A stretch of 64,000 nucleotides of DNA from Crocodylus rhombifer (Eukaryota; Chordata; Crocodylia; Crocodylidae), in the NCBI GenBank assembly GCA_038503035.1, contig JAVSML010020347.1:1-64000 (forward strand), read 5' to 3'. Of this stretch, positions 48,651-62,391 are shown piece after piece; position 1 is the first letter of the stretch, and each line of letters opens with the position of its first letter. The notes beneath the pieces are model-generated. The model was given only the letters and a program-made list of their open reading frames with translations. It ran no database searches and was not told the DNA's origin. A program made the translations under genes and the position numbers.

Positions 48651-49956
48651 CATATACAAACTATTATCTGATAAGCTGAATACATGCATATTGTAAAGTA
48701 TCCCATTTATGAAATCCGCCCAGAGCATTACAGGCATTGTTTTCTAAGGGACATACTAACCAAATCCATTTAAAAGACTGAGTTTTCATTTGGAGTCTTG
48801 TAGTTACTGCTCCTTTAAAGAATTGGGCTAGAAACCAAGTCAGCAGCTGTATCAATGGCAGGGTCAGCATTTCCCTGTATGTGTTATTTTTTCCTACCTG
48901 CAGATGTGCACGTGAGTACTCAGGGGCTTGCACTGGGAAGAGCAACCTGGTTTGGACGAAACAAAACTCATGTGGCCCTTCTCCCAACCCTTGAGCTAAA
49001 TCTTTTCTGAAGTTTCAATTCCCATCCTCCCAAACAATCCTTCTTTCCTGCTTTCACCTTTAAATAACCCTGCACTTCCTGGTTCCCACACATAGCATCC
49101 AAATATTGCAAGGGAAGCTTTCTATGCGGCATATGCAGCATGGCCAGAATCGAGAAGCCCCAGAAAAATCTCATGGCAAGTCCCTTAATAGTCCATCAAT
49201 ATTTACACATTCAGCCTTGCAAGCTTGAATGGTTTTGGGGAGTTTGGATAAAACTGGAAGGATTACTGAACTTTTGAGCACTACACGAACTGAACCACAG
49301 AATAAAAATATTGAGGTTTATTTATCACTGATTAAGGAGTTAACTGACATTACCAATGCTTACCATATGTTCCTCCCTATCACTTTCCAAGAACGACAAG
49401 AGGCCTGCAAGATTATTTTGCACATGAGCTGAAACAGGGAGAAAAAATACCTTATGCCAACAGAGTTTCCAAAAGGAACAAACACATTATTTACTGGGAT
49501 GCAGATTTTAAGTCACATGATATTTGCATAACTTTAATGTGAAGTACCAACTATCAGCCATTTTACTAGAATAGGTCATTTCCCCTCATTGTTAGCCCTT
49601 TGATTCCAGAAAACTTTAATTCAAATACATAAACTTGCACTGAAATGAGAATTAGCATGCTCCTGTCCATCTCACTACATGAGTACATGTTTACAGTTTT
49701 CCTATTTCCCCCAAGGTTTTAGATTTTTACAACATCTTGTTGGCTATATTCACACCAACATTCTTCACATCTGAGTATGCACTGGTATCGCAGGATGTTT
49801 CCTCTGATGCATCTGAAGTGAAATTTGCTTTTGTGAAGGGACCCAGTGCAAACCCACACCCCTCTGGATTCCTCAAAACAAGGGAAAAAATAAGACTACC
49901 ATAGTGCACAAATCTTATGCTGGATGGCAACAAAGAGGATAAATTTGAGCCTCATT

Positions 49957-50204
49957 GGGCATGTCTACGTGTGTAATTAATACAACTGAATAAACTCCTG
50001 TGCAATTTGAGCTGGAGAAAACTAATCCTGATGTCACCGTCTACACATGCGTTTAAGTGCAGTAATTTGCTCTGCCATCAGCTAGTACCTGTGTCTAATG
50101 GGACTATCCTACACCAGAGTAAATTAATCTACTGCACCCTAATTGCAACGCACATGTAGACAGTGACATTCTACTGCACAGTACAGCACACATGTAGACA
50201 TGCC
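49957..50204. mobile_element. TIR element, 'GGGCATGTCTAC' family, copy 2
   Basis: gggcatgtctacgtgtg at the left and cacacatgtagacatgcc at the right are near-perfect inverted ends around ~248 bp. Internal gtctacacatgcg and cacatgtagacagtgac repeat the terminal word, suggesting a nested or tandem arrangement. The flanks do not give a clear duplication. Confidence 0.7.
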
Positions 50205-50785
50205 AAATATAGATTAATTACCAGATTAAAAGCCAAGACCACATGCCCTTATTCACATTATGGAATCACAAAGTTCGAAACAGCCTAGAATCAGCTAGTC
50301 CAAACACTGCGTAGATGCAGAACTGTTTCTGAACCAGGCCAAAGAGATGCCTACGCTGTCTCATTTTACAAAAAGGAAAAGCATTCTTGTCATTAAGCAT
50401 ATTAGGTGTACCACTGAAATCAGTAGTACAACACGCACATTCAGATGCTTGCACACTTTGTTGTGGCAAAATAAAATTTGAAACCACGTTAAATTGGAAG
50501 AAACAGCATACATTCTGGACCCTGCTACACGTTACATAGCTTGTGCAATTCACTATTTAATTAAACAATAAATTTAGACCAGCCACACATGCCAAGTAAT
50601 TATTACACCATAAAAATGACTATTGAGCTGTAAAAAGAGCCAACCAGCTACAAAGTTAGTGCTTGAAAATGTTTATCAACTCTATAACTAATTTCTATCC
50701 AGCTTTAATTTGTGAGTGGCAGGGCCCACAGCATTTCAATTATGTCACAATTTTTATTATTTTGAATACTAAAATTTATTAAATC

Positions 50786-51015
50786 AGGCTGTTATACACA
50801 TTCATTCATGCACTGTAATTTTGGCACATTAAGTTTGGTACCTGTAACAACAGGTACTAAATGCGCTGTAATCGGTGCTACTGTGCAGCAGCATCGATGG
50901 ACACTTTTTTTCTGACAGTAATGCCCAGTAAATTAATTTTACTGTGCATTAGCATGATTTTTGCCTGTTACACGAATCAGTCAACCCCGCTTCTAGTCTT
51001 TCATGTAGACATGCC
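50786..51015 (-). mobile_element. TIR element, 'GGGCATGTCTAC' family, copy 3 (inverted to copy 1)
   Basis: The right end catgtagacatgccc is intact; the left end (ggctgttatacacattcatt) is diverged from gggcatgtctacacattcat. Inside, gtgcattagcatgatttttgcctg is the reverse complement of the caggcaaaaatcatgttaat segment of copy 1. It therefore belongs to the same subfamily in opposite orientation. Confidence 0.65.
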
Positions 51016-51681
51016 CTTGTTAATTAAATAGCATAAATATCATTTTGAGTTACGTCCTTGTTCTCAGTGAGCCTATCAGCAACATGTGTGTTGACTTCAG
51101 TAATGGTGTGGTATAAGACACCCAGGTTCAGTCCTGCAAGGTGATGAGACACCTGTGAGAACGGGGTAGGTTGGAACAGAAACGCAGTATTTTGTTCAAT
51201 TCAGTTCACACTCAGCTGACTCTAGTAGGAAGCACACGCCCAGCATCTTGCAAGATGGGGCCTTTTATAGGGGATATATATTATTTATCACACTAAAAAT
51301 GTAGATAGAAATCTGCCAGCAAGTAATTTTTAGCACAGATCCAGCATTTCCCCAGTACAGTTTATTTTGGAATGCCATGTAACAGCGTGATACACTTTAA
51401 TGATGCAATACTGGCATCCTGCTACAGCTGTACACCAATATAGTTTTATCTTTAGCTGGGAAATCTACTATCAGTTGTGTAAAACAAAAGAAGGGCATAG
51501 ATAAGATTTTGCAGGAAGCAGATTTCCATCTACTGGGAAACAGTCAGAAGAGGAGGTGGCTGCCCAATCCATAGCTTAGTAGCTTATTTTTAATGCAGGT
51601 GTTAAGCTTGATTTTTGTCCTTGCCATACAAAAAGTTAGAGACAGATATAAAATTGTGGTACTTTAAAACCACAAATTTTT

Positions 51682-51778
51682 GACCCCAGCTGACTTCCTG
51701 CCCCTTGGGCAGAGGGCTAGACCCAATGATCTTGCGAGGGCCCTTCCAGCCATAATGTCTATGAAATCTATGTCTATG
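51682..51778 (+). mobile_element. CR1 3' end fragment
   Basis: gaccccagctgacttcctgc ... gggcagagggctaga ... tctatgaaatctatgtctatgaa corresponds to the last ~97 bp of the subfamily seen at 31582. Only the C-terminal stop region and 3' UTR remain. Confidence 0.88.
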
Positions 51779-54589
51779 AAGAAGAAAAAACTCAAATGGG
51801 AAAACTCAAAATGGAAACCTTCCACTGACCCCGATCAATTGAAGAGTGATGCCAATAGAGTTCCTCAGGAAAAAGGACACATGACCTCAATGTTACGATA
51901 GTCTAATTTAAACATCCTAATATCCTAAGCCTGGAAGATCATATACAGCTGCCAAAACATGAACAAAAGTTACACCATTTGGGCACCCAATGTAAATGCC
52001 TTTTGTCTTCTTGATTTGCAGCACCCTGGACCTTGCTGATATCTCCCAAGTTAAAATTGATGACCACCTTGAAGAATTTAGGCCACCTGTCTGGGTCCAG
52101 GATATCTGATCAAAAGAGAATAAGGTAAGGATACGTGTGCTAAAATCCCAGGCCAACCAGACTGCCCCAGCAGCACGGATTGCCTTCCACTGATTGCCAA
52201 AATCAATTCTTTGTTTCAAGAGATATTTAGCTACTTGAAATTATGTCAGTGGAGAAAGGCTATTTGAGAAACACTAAAGTGGAGATGGACTGGAGGACAT
52301 CGTCCCTCAGAAGGATTAGTAGATGCATGAAACGCAAGTTTGTTTGCTTGAATGCAGGGTCAAAGCAGGGAGTAGTGGTGAAAGGAAAAATGGGAAGGGC
52401 AGGCTCACCAACAGAGGTCTGGGATTTTCCAGAAGCAAATAAAGGAATAAGATTAAAGAGAAACAATACTTGGAGATTTCTACGGTAGAAACACTGCAAG
52501 GAAATCCAGGGTGCATTGCTAACCCTCTGGGCTGCCCACTCGCACACCGTACAGGTGGCCAGAAAACTCGGGCTGTGATGAGAGTTTTCCTCAGCTTGAG
52601 CCAACGGAGGACCTTTGACTCAACTAGCAGAGACCTGCGTTTTCACAGTCCAGGCTCTTATTCGTTGTCCAGGACATGTGAACAAGTAAGTTAAGGGATG
52701 CACCCAGCTACAAATTGACTGTAGTGTATCACCGATTGAACGACTTCACTAGTTTAGCCAAAAACAGCAGGCGTTCCTTACCTAAAATTCTCACCCACGA
52801 TACAACCGTTTCAAAGAGGCTAAAAGAGAAAACCAAAAAAATTGCTTGTTTTAGAAAAACATCTTGCAGAAGACATACATTTTCCAATGGAGTGTTAAAG
52901 GTAGCAAAATTTTGTCCTTGAAGGGTTACTGTTGTGCTTATAAATTAGTAGTCGCAATCAGACATGATGAAGGAAGCCAAAGCAGTCACTCATCTGTTCT
53001 CCTGGTAGTCATGTATATGCATTTACCTCTCACTTGAGAGGTTTGCTCTACTCTCTGTGTCTGTGTCTGTCTCCAAGAAAAAGTCTTTTACCCATCTGGA
53101 GGAACAAATGCCAAGAACCTAAAAACCTGCCATCAGAGACTTTAACTGTCTCCCAGAAATTGTAATTGCTTTCTTGGTATCACTAATGAACTGAAACTCT
53201 GTAACCTATATTCAAGCTGTCAAATCATAGAGAATATTAATATTCATGAAAACCAATACACCTCTTTTCTCTCCCCTCAACACATACTATTCTTATTAAT
53301 TAAACTGCAGACAAATAAGGGACATTTTTAATTGTCTTTTCATTTCTTAACCATGTGTTGCTTTAATTGAAAAAAATATTTGTCATTTGCAAACACTGTA
53401 TTATCTTAAACGAAAACATTGTGAAAGCAGCAGTACAGGTTTGCAAGACTGGAGCATGACGAGTCCTTTCACTAACATTGTCATCACTAGCAAACAAACA
53501 CAAAATGTTTAACACCAAATGTGTCCACAGAAAATGTCCGTAGCCGTACTGGTTCTTTTTCGGACTCGACCTCAAACGATCTGACCCGCGTAAAGCCAGA
53601 TTTACGGAAGCAAACCTACTGTCATTGAAGCTGATGACAAAAGTTAATCAAACATTATCTACCAACCGGTACTCACATATAAGAAGGAGTTAAGCTACCA
53701 TCATGATAAGGTTACATGAATGTGGAGTCATGTAAAACGATTTCCTATTCCCTTTTCTGTCTCCATTAAAAACACAAGATGCTGCTAAAACCAAACCATC
53801 CAAAAGAAGGCCGAAGAAAACCTTTGATCTAGTAACAATACTTGGTAGAACTGACTTGAGTGCCGCACCTATCCTACAACAAGGAGAAAGATCTATTCCC
53901 GACAGGGTAATATCAAAGCAGAATACTCGATGTCACATCATCGTTCAGAAATTTCAACAGGTGCACAAGCTCATAATTAAAAAGATCACACAGCAATGGA
54001 AACCAGCTCTGCCTGGATGTAGTGAAAAGTGTTTCAATACTTCAGGCTAGAATTCTTTGGGCTTCTTCACGGGACCCAGCGTGGATCTCTGATAATGCAG
54101 CCTCTGAGTACAAGCAGTAAACGCACTGGAATTGAACCTGCTTATACCACGGTTTAAGTTGACCCAGAATAAATACTAATATTCCTATATATTGTGATAG
54201 GACAAACTGCCATGCAAATTTGCATGGAATGGCCATTTTTCTGGATGGAAAGTAACCTAGGAACAGGAGGCAGACATAGCATACATCAATGTCTTGAGTT
54301 TCCTGCCGGAGATACTGAAAAGATGGCCTTTAAGACGCATGTTACACAACAACTATTCCTGAAAGGAGATACTTCAGAGTGGCTCCTGCCATTTGGGGAG
54401 TTGCTGTAGGGTCTGATCCAGGAAGTTAGCACAAGTTGTAAACTGGAGACCAGATTCCTAAACATGATGGTCATCTACCCAATTACTGAAAAGGCAGAAC
54501 AGTCATGCCAGAATATCCTCTTAAAAGCCATAAAACCTCTGCTACAACTACTTCTGTAGTGGAAATCTTCAGTCTCCTTTTATCCCAGT

Positions 54590-54810
54590 AGGCTCAACAC
54601 TAGGAAAAACTTCTTCACAGTCACAGTGTCCAGACTGTGGAATAAGCTCCCTCCAAAGGTGGTGCGATCGCCTACTCTGGAAATCTTCAAGAGGAGACTG
54701 GACAGTCACCTTGCTGGGGTCCCCTGACCCCAGTTGTCTTTCCTGCCTAGTGCAGGGGGCTGGACCCGATGATCTTCTGAGGTCCCTTCTGGTCTTACAA
54801 TCTATGAATC
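54590..54810 (+). mobile_element. CR1 3' end
   Basis: In one frame it reads RKNFFTVTVSRLWNKLPPKV, VRSPTLEIFKRRLDSHLAGVP then stop, the C-terminal motif of CR1 ORF2, followed by ctggacccgatgatc and tctatgaatc. Same subfamily as 57395-57556, distinct from the 31582 group. Confidence 0.9.
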
Positions 54811-56504
54811 CCACGTAACCACCTACTGCTGAATTACTGAAGATGATGTAACCACAAGAAGGGCTCCCCAGATGTTAGCCAAATTTGTGTTTGCCTGTGA
54901 AGTGTTGTTACAATGCTAACAGATAGGTATCTTTCCTGCATCTAGTTATACAGTGTGCACGGCAATTAGTTCAAGGTTAATCCAAGTGAAGAAGTATTTT
55001 CACCTGCTAGCAGGTTGCTTGGTCAGAGCATAGCACACCTTAGTTTGTACCTATCTATTTTCCGGTGCATCTCCCAGGGAAATGGCCAACACGTAAACTG
55101 GAACGAGTATGCGGAGACGATTCTACTTTGTTTGCCCAGAGGTTCAATCTAAAGGCTTCACTGTCTGCTTTGCTCAGGCTCTGCCCTGCATTGTTGCATG
55201 GAGAGGTGAGCTATCGGGAGAGTGGCTTCTACACATGTAGCACCAGAAAAGCAAAAGCACAAGGCAATTTTAACCGACTCTAGAGAAGTACGGTCCATCA
55301 GATACTACTCCAGCAACGGGGGGTGCCAACACATTGCTCCAAGCCCAGTCCCTTCCCCTGTTATTCCTCCAGCATATAGCACAGTGCATGAAGTACCAGA
55401 GCTGTATCCATTCGTATTGCATCAGTAGGGTTTCTACACGGGGAGAATGCCCCACGCACAATCTCAAGCCACCACTGCTTCACTTCGTGTTGCTTGGACT
55501 TACTCTGTGAACAGGCTGAGTCCACTTGCGTCTGGGAGGCAGGATGACTAGTGGTTGCCCAGTTCTTGTGGGTATCAAGCCAGGCAATAAAGGGAAATAA
55601 ACACGAACAGATGATCTCCATCCAACATATGCCTGTTTTCACTGGATGAATTCTGATATTTTCCAATTGTTTTCATTCACAAGTATTCATTGAGTGCGAC
55701 TCCGGGCCAATTTTAGCAGTCCTTAATCCAGCCAACCTTTCAGTTAAGTCAGATGAAGTTTTATCTAATTAAGGACTCCAGAGTTTGGCCAGAATGCACT
55801 AGAAAGGAAAAATCCATGTTATACGAGGCCACATTCTGAGGTAAAGCATTAAATCATGTGTTTGGTTGTGGTGTACTATATTATGAAAACCTAACTTGCC
55901 CTTTAATACAAGCCAAGACATTTAAAAAAACATTATTAAAGACCAAAATATTCAGAAAGAGTCAATTATCACTTTTCTTCCCAACCAGTATCTAAATTTC
56001 TTCTCCATGATGTTTCCATAGCCACAACCACAACAGGATTGTATAGCTGCTGCACGAAAAATCTTTTGATTAAATCTGAACGGATCAGTTTGCACTGTGA
56101 CATTTAGCCAGTGGTCACATGCTAACAGAGCATCCATGTTATTTGTTTAAAAAAAATCTTCCTCTAACACTTGGATAGTAGGGGACAAAACCCTCATTCT
56201 CAGAAACGCCAATCTCAGGTGGAAATATTGAAACCCTACTAACCTCTCGTTGCAGTTTTGATTGTAAGTGTAATGGGGTAACATACCAACACTTAGACTG
56301 GAAAACTCAACTGCGTTCTAGGTTTGTAACAGAAATTGTCATCAAAGCGTTGAGAAAAGTATCCACGTAATGTTTAAAAAAATTCTTGTAATAGAACAAA
56401 TAATAAAGTATACAGCAGCAGCTTTTTTTTTTTATTGCTTCGCTTCTTGACATTGCCATATAAATCACAGCATATCCTGAAGCAATGAAAAATTACTCTA
56501 GTGG

Positions 56505-56560
56505 GAAAGACGCCCACTGGCTTCAATGAGATTTGGATTGGATCCTATGAGAATCAGTCC
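56505..56560. repeat. Fragment of the 'ggcttcaatg' short repeat
   Basis: cccactggcttcaatgagat followed by tggattggatcctatgagaa resembles cccattgacttcaatggga ... ttggatcaggccc units of reptilian short repeats. Small and uncertain. Confidence 0.3.
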
Positions 56561-57394
56561 CATCCTAGCTATGCGTCAGGAAGTGCTCTGGATTATATGG
56601 AGATTATTATTCAATAGTAATAAAAGATGGGAGGTCTTCAGAGACTTTATTTGTTGAGCTCCAGAAGCTTTTTATTGACCATGTGCTACCTGGGATTCCT
56701 GAAGAATTTATAAAGCTGGGCAACTTTTCATAGAGATGGCACAAGGTGCAACCATGACACACACGGTCACATCCCTACTCCAAATCTTGAAGGGGCCAGC
56801 GCTCCTCAAGGAAAAGGTTGCCAGAATGGTTCCAAGTGGGCAACAAATGTCCTTAATCACCTTTTCAGAACCATTTAGTGCTTCACTTTTCAAACATGAT
56901 CCAGTCTATGGCAGACACCTAGCATAAAAATTTCAACCCGAAGTTGGGCAAACTTACAAGAAACTAAAAACAAAGTTCCATGATGGAAAGGTGTCAGGCA
57001 ACTGAATTACAGGTGATGCTACCAGTCCTGCCTATAATGTAGTTATCTCCATTGATGCAGTACTAGACCGAAATTGCCTGCATAAAAGCTCATTCAAAAG
57101 CCAACAAAAATGTATTTAATTGTTTTGCCCAATAGCAAGTGTGAAATTTCTCATATTATTTTTTCCTCCCCTCACCTCAGTCTGACAAGTGTAAATTGAA
57201 GTTTCATGCTCATCACCTCAAACAGAATGCGTAAAATTATCATCTCAGGGATTTAGGCAGATTTCCACAGCTTCATATTTCTGTTAATTGTACAATTTGG
57301 GAATGTAGTGCAAATGTCCTAGCCATGTTGTTTTGCTACGTGCAGCAAAACACTTTTGTGTGCAAATGTTAAATGTCAAATATAGTTGGGAAAA

Positions 57395-57556
57395 ATGCAA
57401 TCGCCTACCCTGGAAATCTTCAAGAGGAGCCTGCACAGTCACCTTGCTGGGGTCACCTGACCCCAGTTGTCTTTCCTGCCTAGTGCAGGGGGCTGGATCC
57501 GATGATCTTGCAAGGTCCCTTCCAGCCCCTAACAACTATGAAATCTATGAATCTAG
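57395..57556 (+). mobile_element. CR1 3' end
   Basis: aatcgcctaccctggaaatc and tgaccccagttgtctttcct follow the same order as the copy at 54590 with few differences, starting further downstream (more truncated). Ends ctatgaaatctatgaatct. Confidence 0.9.
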
Positions 57557-58546
57557 GTGATGGTTTCAACAGCACCAGTACACTAAAACTCATTATTATT
57601 ACTGTTGGATATCTAGCAAGCTCGGTTCCTAAACTCTATGCAAAAATTGTGGTCCCCAAGCCCAGTCCAATAGATCTATTTACTTGGTATGAAACCAGTA
57701 AACTAAATGCACCACAGCAGAAAGAACGTCATTCCAACACTGACTCTTAGACATCTCTTTTGGGCTGTAAAAATATGCAGAAACTTTTCAACAAGCTTTT
57801 TCTATACTGATTTAAAGAACAAAAAAAAAAGTTAAAATGTAATTCAAGACTACTTATGAGATATGCTGAGCACTCCTGGATGGATTTGGATTATGCAGTT
57901 TTAAAGAGCAATAAGTGATATGCTGTTTAAACATTCTTCCCCTGTTCTCTGTCTGTGGAAGCCCAGTCCCAGGTGATGCTGGTACACATCTGTCTACAAA
58001 GCTTAATGCGAGTGACCACAGGATATCACAGTCCTGGGACATCAAGCATTTAGAAAGACTCTTGAGACCGTTTTCAGTCTCTTGGATGTAGTCATTGAAT
58101 GCCAACACAGAAAACACTTGTTAACACTGACAGAAGCATATGCTAGAAAAGGGCAATTGGAAACAAGTAAAATGGGGCTGGAAAGGCCACAGAGGCCAAT
58201 GTACTGGCGTACGGAGCATAGTCAACTTCCTTGCTGTTGCCCCCAGTCTTTTGTGGGCCCCAGACAGGCCTTGTGGCAGCACGGCACTTGTCTTGGCTGC
58301 CTACCAAGCAAGTTACCTCGAGCCAGCAGCATACGATCCATGACTTTCTGATCGCCAGCTCATCAGTATGTAAAAACCAGTGTAAATTATACTGGGGTAT
58401 GTGTACATCTGTCCATGCCCCAGGAGCATTGGATCAATCCTCTCTCTTGGTAAAGCCTAGATGCTGCATAAGTCAAGACAGAGTGGGAGTTGAGGAACGC
58501 AGGTAATGAGTTTCATAAGAAGCATTATTCATTAAAAGCAATGAGT

Positions 58547-58607
58547 GAAACCCAATTGCTGCTGATGTCAATACCCCAACGAGAGCAGTGGAGCCAGGAT
58601 GTCAACC
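58547..58607. repeat. Fragment of the 'gtcaat...gtggagccagg' short repeat
   Basis: tgctgatgtcaataccccaa and cagtggagccaggatgtcaa match the order of the unit at 30755-30815. Confidence 0.35.
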
Positions 58608-59186
58608 ATGCTCGAGTAGTTTTGCAGAAACCACCTCTTGCTCCTGAGCAGAGATGAGTATTTACAAGGTGGCGTTAGAGTCAATCTGGCCTGGGACTTT
58701 TTAGCTCTCAAATGATTTTATCCGGGCGGGTGCAGTTCTCTCGCAACAAAGTAGGTTGGGTTTCCATAACCAAAGCCATCAACTGTAGATAGTAATTATA
58801 TTAGAAATGAACCTATGTCACCCCAGCAATCACTGTACCTACACATGCTAGAAGACAGATAATGTGCATGAATGTTAACAAGTGCCACTTACTTCTGGGT
58901 TGCTCACTGTCCAGGACCTCAGGGTTTCATTTTTTATTTATTAATTTATGTTCCCATCAGTTCCTGCTGACATTCATGATTTAACTAGCGAGAATTTCAG
59001 TGAGCTGCTGAGCAATCCATTAAATAAAATAGGTTGGATACATTCGCTAGGAATTTTTTTGGCACGTTTTGGTTAGCCTATACAGCAACACAGACGTCAG
59101 ACAATTTGTATTCATCCTCTCAGAGGACAACGTTCGCCCTGTTTGGGGGGGAAATGTTAGTGTGTGGAAAATAAAGAGACAGGACA

Positions 59187-59303
59187 GATTCTCCTCTCAG
59201 TTATACTGGTGCAAATCTGGAATAACTCCAGTGTAATCACTGGCTTTCCTGAGTTTGGGGCCTGTTGTTGCAGTTATTCTAGATTTGCATGGCTCTGTCT
59301 CAG
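59187..59303. repeat. Palindromic repeat
   Basis: ctcagttatactggtgcaaa...ctggaataac (from ~59197) pairs with gttattctagatttgcatgg...tctcagg (to 59303) as an imperfect inverted repeat with ~30-bp arms. It resembles the sauropsid 'ctcagttacactggtgtaaatctggaataac' short repeat. Confidence 0.55.
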
Positions 59304-60984
59304 GAAATTCTAAGAAAACCTGACCTTGTATTAGATTCAGAGGAATTTCAGCTCCTCGCCACTCCTCTGGTTTTGGTTTATCATTACATTCCAATTATTT
59401 TTGCTAAAATCTGGAAACGTAGCTATTCAAATACTGCACACAGCCCTCCTGGAAATAAACCTAAAACTCTTACAGAAAATAAACATTATAACCAGTGTCA
59501 GGATAACACTGCAGGCTTAGAGTATTATCAAAATTTAAATATTGCTTTGCCCTAATTCTGGAAGCATAAAATATACATAACTGCTGAGTCAGGATGTTTT
59601 AATCACCGAGACTCAACCTAGAATACAAATTTATTAATAAGACTCATCCCCCTCTAAAAGTTCTTTCCAAACAATAGCAAACCACAGCAATACATGAAGT
59701 TTGTTCAAGGACACAAATTTATTCAGCTGATCACTATGCTGCCAAGCTGTCTGCCTCTTTTTTTTTTTTAAATGAAGCAAAATTCCTTTTGTTTGTTCAC
59801 TTAAAGGCACACTGCTGGTTTACTGTCCCAGATCAGTGCCTTCTGCATTTCATAAGAATACATAAAAGGCAAATCAAAAAGAGAGGAATTCTTAACTAAA
59901 GGAGAATGACAGGAGAAGACAACCATACACAATCAGGTCCAAGTTCAACTCAGAATATCTGCAAGTAGGAAAAAATGAAATTGTAGAAGAGGTTGATGTC
60001 CATCTCAATACAGGGGCACAACCTGATCTTACACGGGCTTCCCAAGACATGCTCCTTCTGCCCAGGAAGGGGAATGGGACTAGATGATGGATCATATTCT
60101 GACTGCACTGACATGTCTATACCGGATAGCCAACCCTCCATTTGGAAAGAAGCCCAGAGCATCACAGAACAAAACACTTGAGGATAAGTCTCCAGAGGTA
60201 CATGGGGACGCACAGAAAGAGCAAGGGATGGATAAGTTTTTGCACTGCACACACACACCCAGTCTAAGCTAAGCAATGTGCTCAGACCCAAAAGTCAATC
60301 CCCCAGGTCCACCCTGCAGTGCAGAAAAGGGCCCTGCAGTGCAGGAGTATTTTGGCCATCGCAACCAAAGCCAAAGGAAGCATGAGCTGGGTGGGGGGGT
60401 CAACAATGGAAGTGTGAGGTTTCCTCCTCTTCCTCTTACCAGGTCTCAGGTGTAAATACAAGGCTTAAAAGAATGCCAAGTGCCTCTTGGAGGCATGCAG
60501 ATAAATCTGTGCACCATCCAAAAGGTGCTCAGAGCTTGATCTAGGCATCATTTCTCCATGGATATTGGTATTTTTGTCAGGGGTGAGAGTTGTTTTTTTA
60601 TTTACTGAGCTAATTATACTAGGATAACCTATAGTGTGGTGCAGTTGTCCCAGGATACCGACATAGCTTATTTACCTGTCTGCATTCCCCAGAAATAAGT
60701 TAGACTGGTGCACGTGCACCACCAAGGGCGTTACGCTCCTTTGACTCCAACAGCCGAGTTGAGCGGTACCACTGGGGTGCAACTCATGCTGAAGGAGGAC
60801 GAGAGACTTTAATGACCAACGAGGACAAGTTTGCAAGAGCCAAACCTATACCGCTGGGTTCAAAGATGGCGACAGTAATATGATAACAGCCTACGTGGCT
60901 GATGACTGCGAGCACAAGGAGGGGGAAGAACTGCTTAGGGAGGAAGTGGAAATAACTATGAAGGGATGTATCAGATTGTGAATA

Positions 60985-61190
60985 AGAAAATTAGAGTTGG
61001 ACCCGAGGAAACATTTTCTCCCAGTGAGGTCACCTAGGCTGCACAGCAGGCTCCAAGTAAACATTGCTGAAGTCCTATCTCTGGAAGTGTTGCACGGAAA
61101 GCAGAGCAAAATGTTTGGGAACGTACAATAGGGAACTGGTGGTGCATGTGTCGGGGGCGGACTGGATGACCTAATGCAGATTGTTTCCAT
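60985..61190 (+). mobile_element. Old, degenerate CR1 3' end
   Basis: attagagttggacccgagg, aacattttctcccagtgagg, gctgcacagcaggctcc, tatctctggaagtg and ggcggactggatgacctaat follow, in order, the CR1 C-terminal coding region and 3' UTR. Frame lost; strongly diverged, so older than the 31-58 kb copies. Confidence 0.6.
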
Positions 61191-62281
61191 AACACATACA
61201 TGACACTAATATCAATACGTAAGTGAATTCAGCAATCTGCATATTTGACTCCTGAATCACAAAGCAATGTAAACAACTCTGATGCTAAACCAACGTTTTG
61301 AGGTTTTGCTTACATTGGAGAAATCATACATCCGACGGTGCACTGAGCAACACTGCGGAGGCCAAGCCAGAAAGGATAGGAAAGGAATCACTTTGAGGAC
61401 TGCAAATTGTCCTCCTGTACAGGATTAGGGAGGGAGGAGGGGTTATTAGTTGCACATAAATTATTAAATCCATTCCCAGACCATTTGCTCACAAAGACTG
61501 AATGTGCGGAATGGAAAGAAATGGTCTCTTACAAAAAGCACTAACAGTCAAGTGGACACCTGGTCAGAAACAGGTCAAAAAAGGACTCTCCGCTTTAACT
61601 CCATAAGCTGTGATCAAACCTGCTAGACTGGAAATACAAATCGCAGCCAAATGAGGTTATTTACACTGATTTCCACCACGTGGTTTGCTAAATGGGTTTC
61701 ATGCAGATACAGGGGTCTGCCAATGCATATGAGACTACAGGATCAGGAACTTAGAACTTCAGTGATAAATACAGTACCTTGTAGGGAATATTTGCCATTA
61801 TTTTTACACTGTATTTTTAAATAGGTTTTTTTCTGTAACTAACACAACATTAACAGTGCCTAAACTATGCTTTTTGTTTGGCTGAACTATGGTTAGATCT
61901 GTTGTCAAAGAAAAACCACTTGGAACTGTGGCTGAAACTCATATTTTCCTGGGTAAAAATTAATTTTTGCGGGTGGTCTTTTGGAAAACTGGCAAAAAAA
62001 CTCACTCTCCACTTATATGCAAAACTGAATAACTTTTATATGGAAGATGGATGTTTCATGCTGGGGTAAACTCATCAAGACAGACAGTTCTTTCTAAGAG
62101 AAAGTTCCTTGGCCAACAGCCTCTTCTTTATTGTAGTGTTTCGCTTCAACTAGAAGACATCTTGCTAACTGACAGCATCTAAACTCTTTGCCTGAACGCA
62201 CAGCTGGGTTCTGAGCTCACACAGTCTTAACAAAGGACCTTAGATAGAGCACATATTTTGAGGTGATTTTCTAAAATGTAA

Positions 62282-62391
62282 GCCTGAGATTTTCAAGCCT
62301 ATTTGGATGGCTGATTTTCCTAACCCTTTTAGATGGCCAGTTCCCATTAAAAGATATCCAAATCCTCCATGTAGCTTTGAAAATCTCAGCC
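62282..62391. mobile_element. Small MITE with 'ctgagattttcaa' inverted ends
   Basis: gcctgagattttcaag at the left and ctttgaaaatctcagc at the right share 13 perfectly inverted bases over a 110-bp element. The next bases (tatttggatgg / ggatttggat) are also partly inverted. Likely related to the repeat at 6772-7195. Confidence 0.65.
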
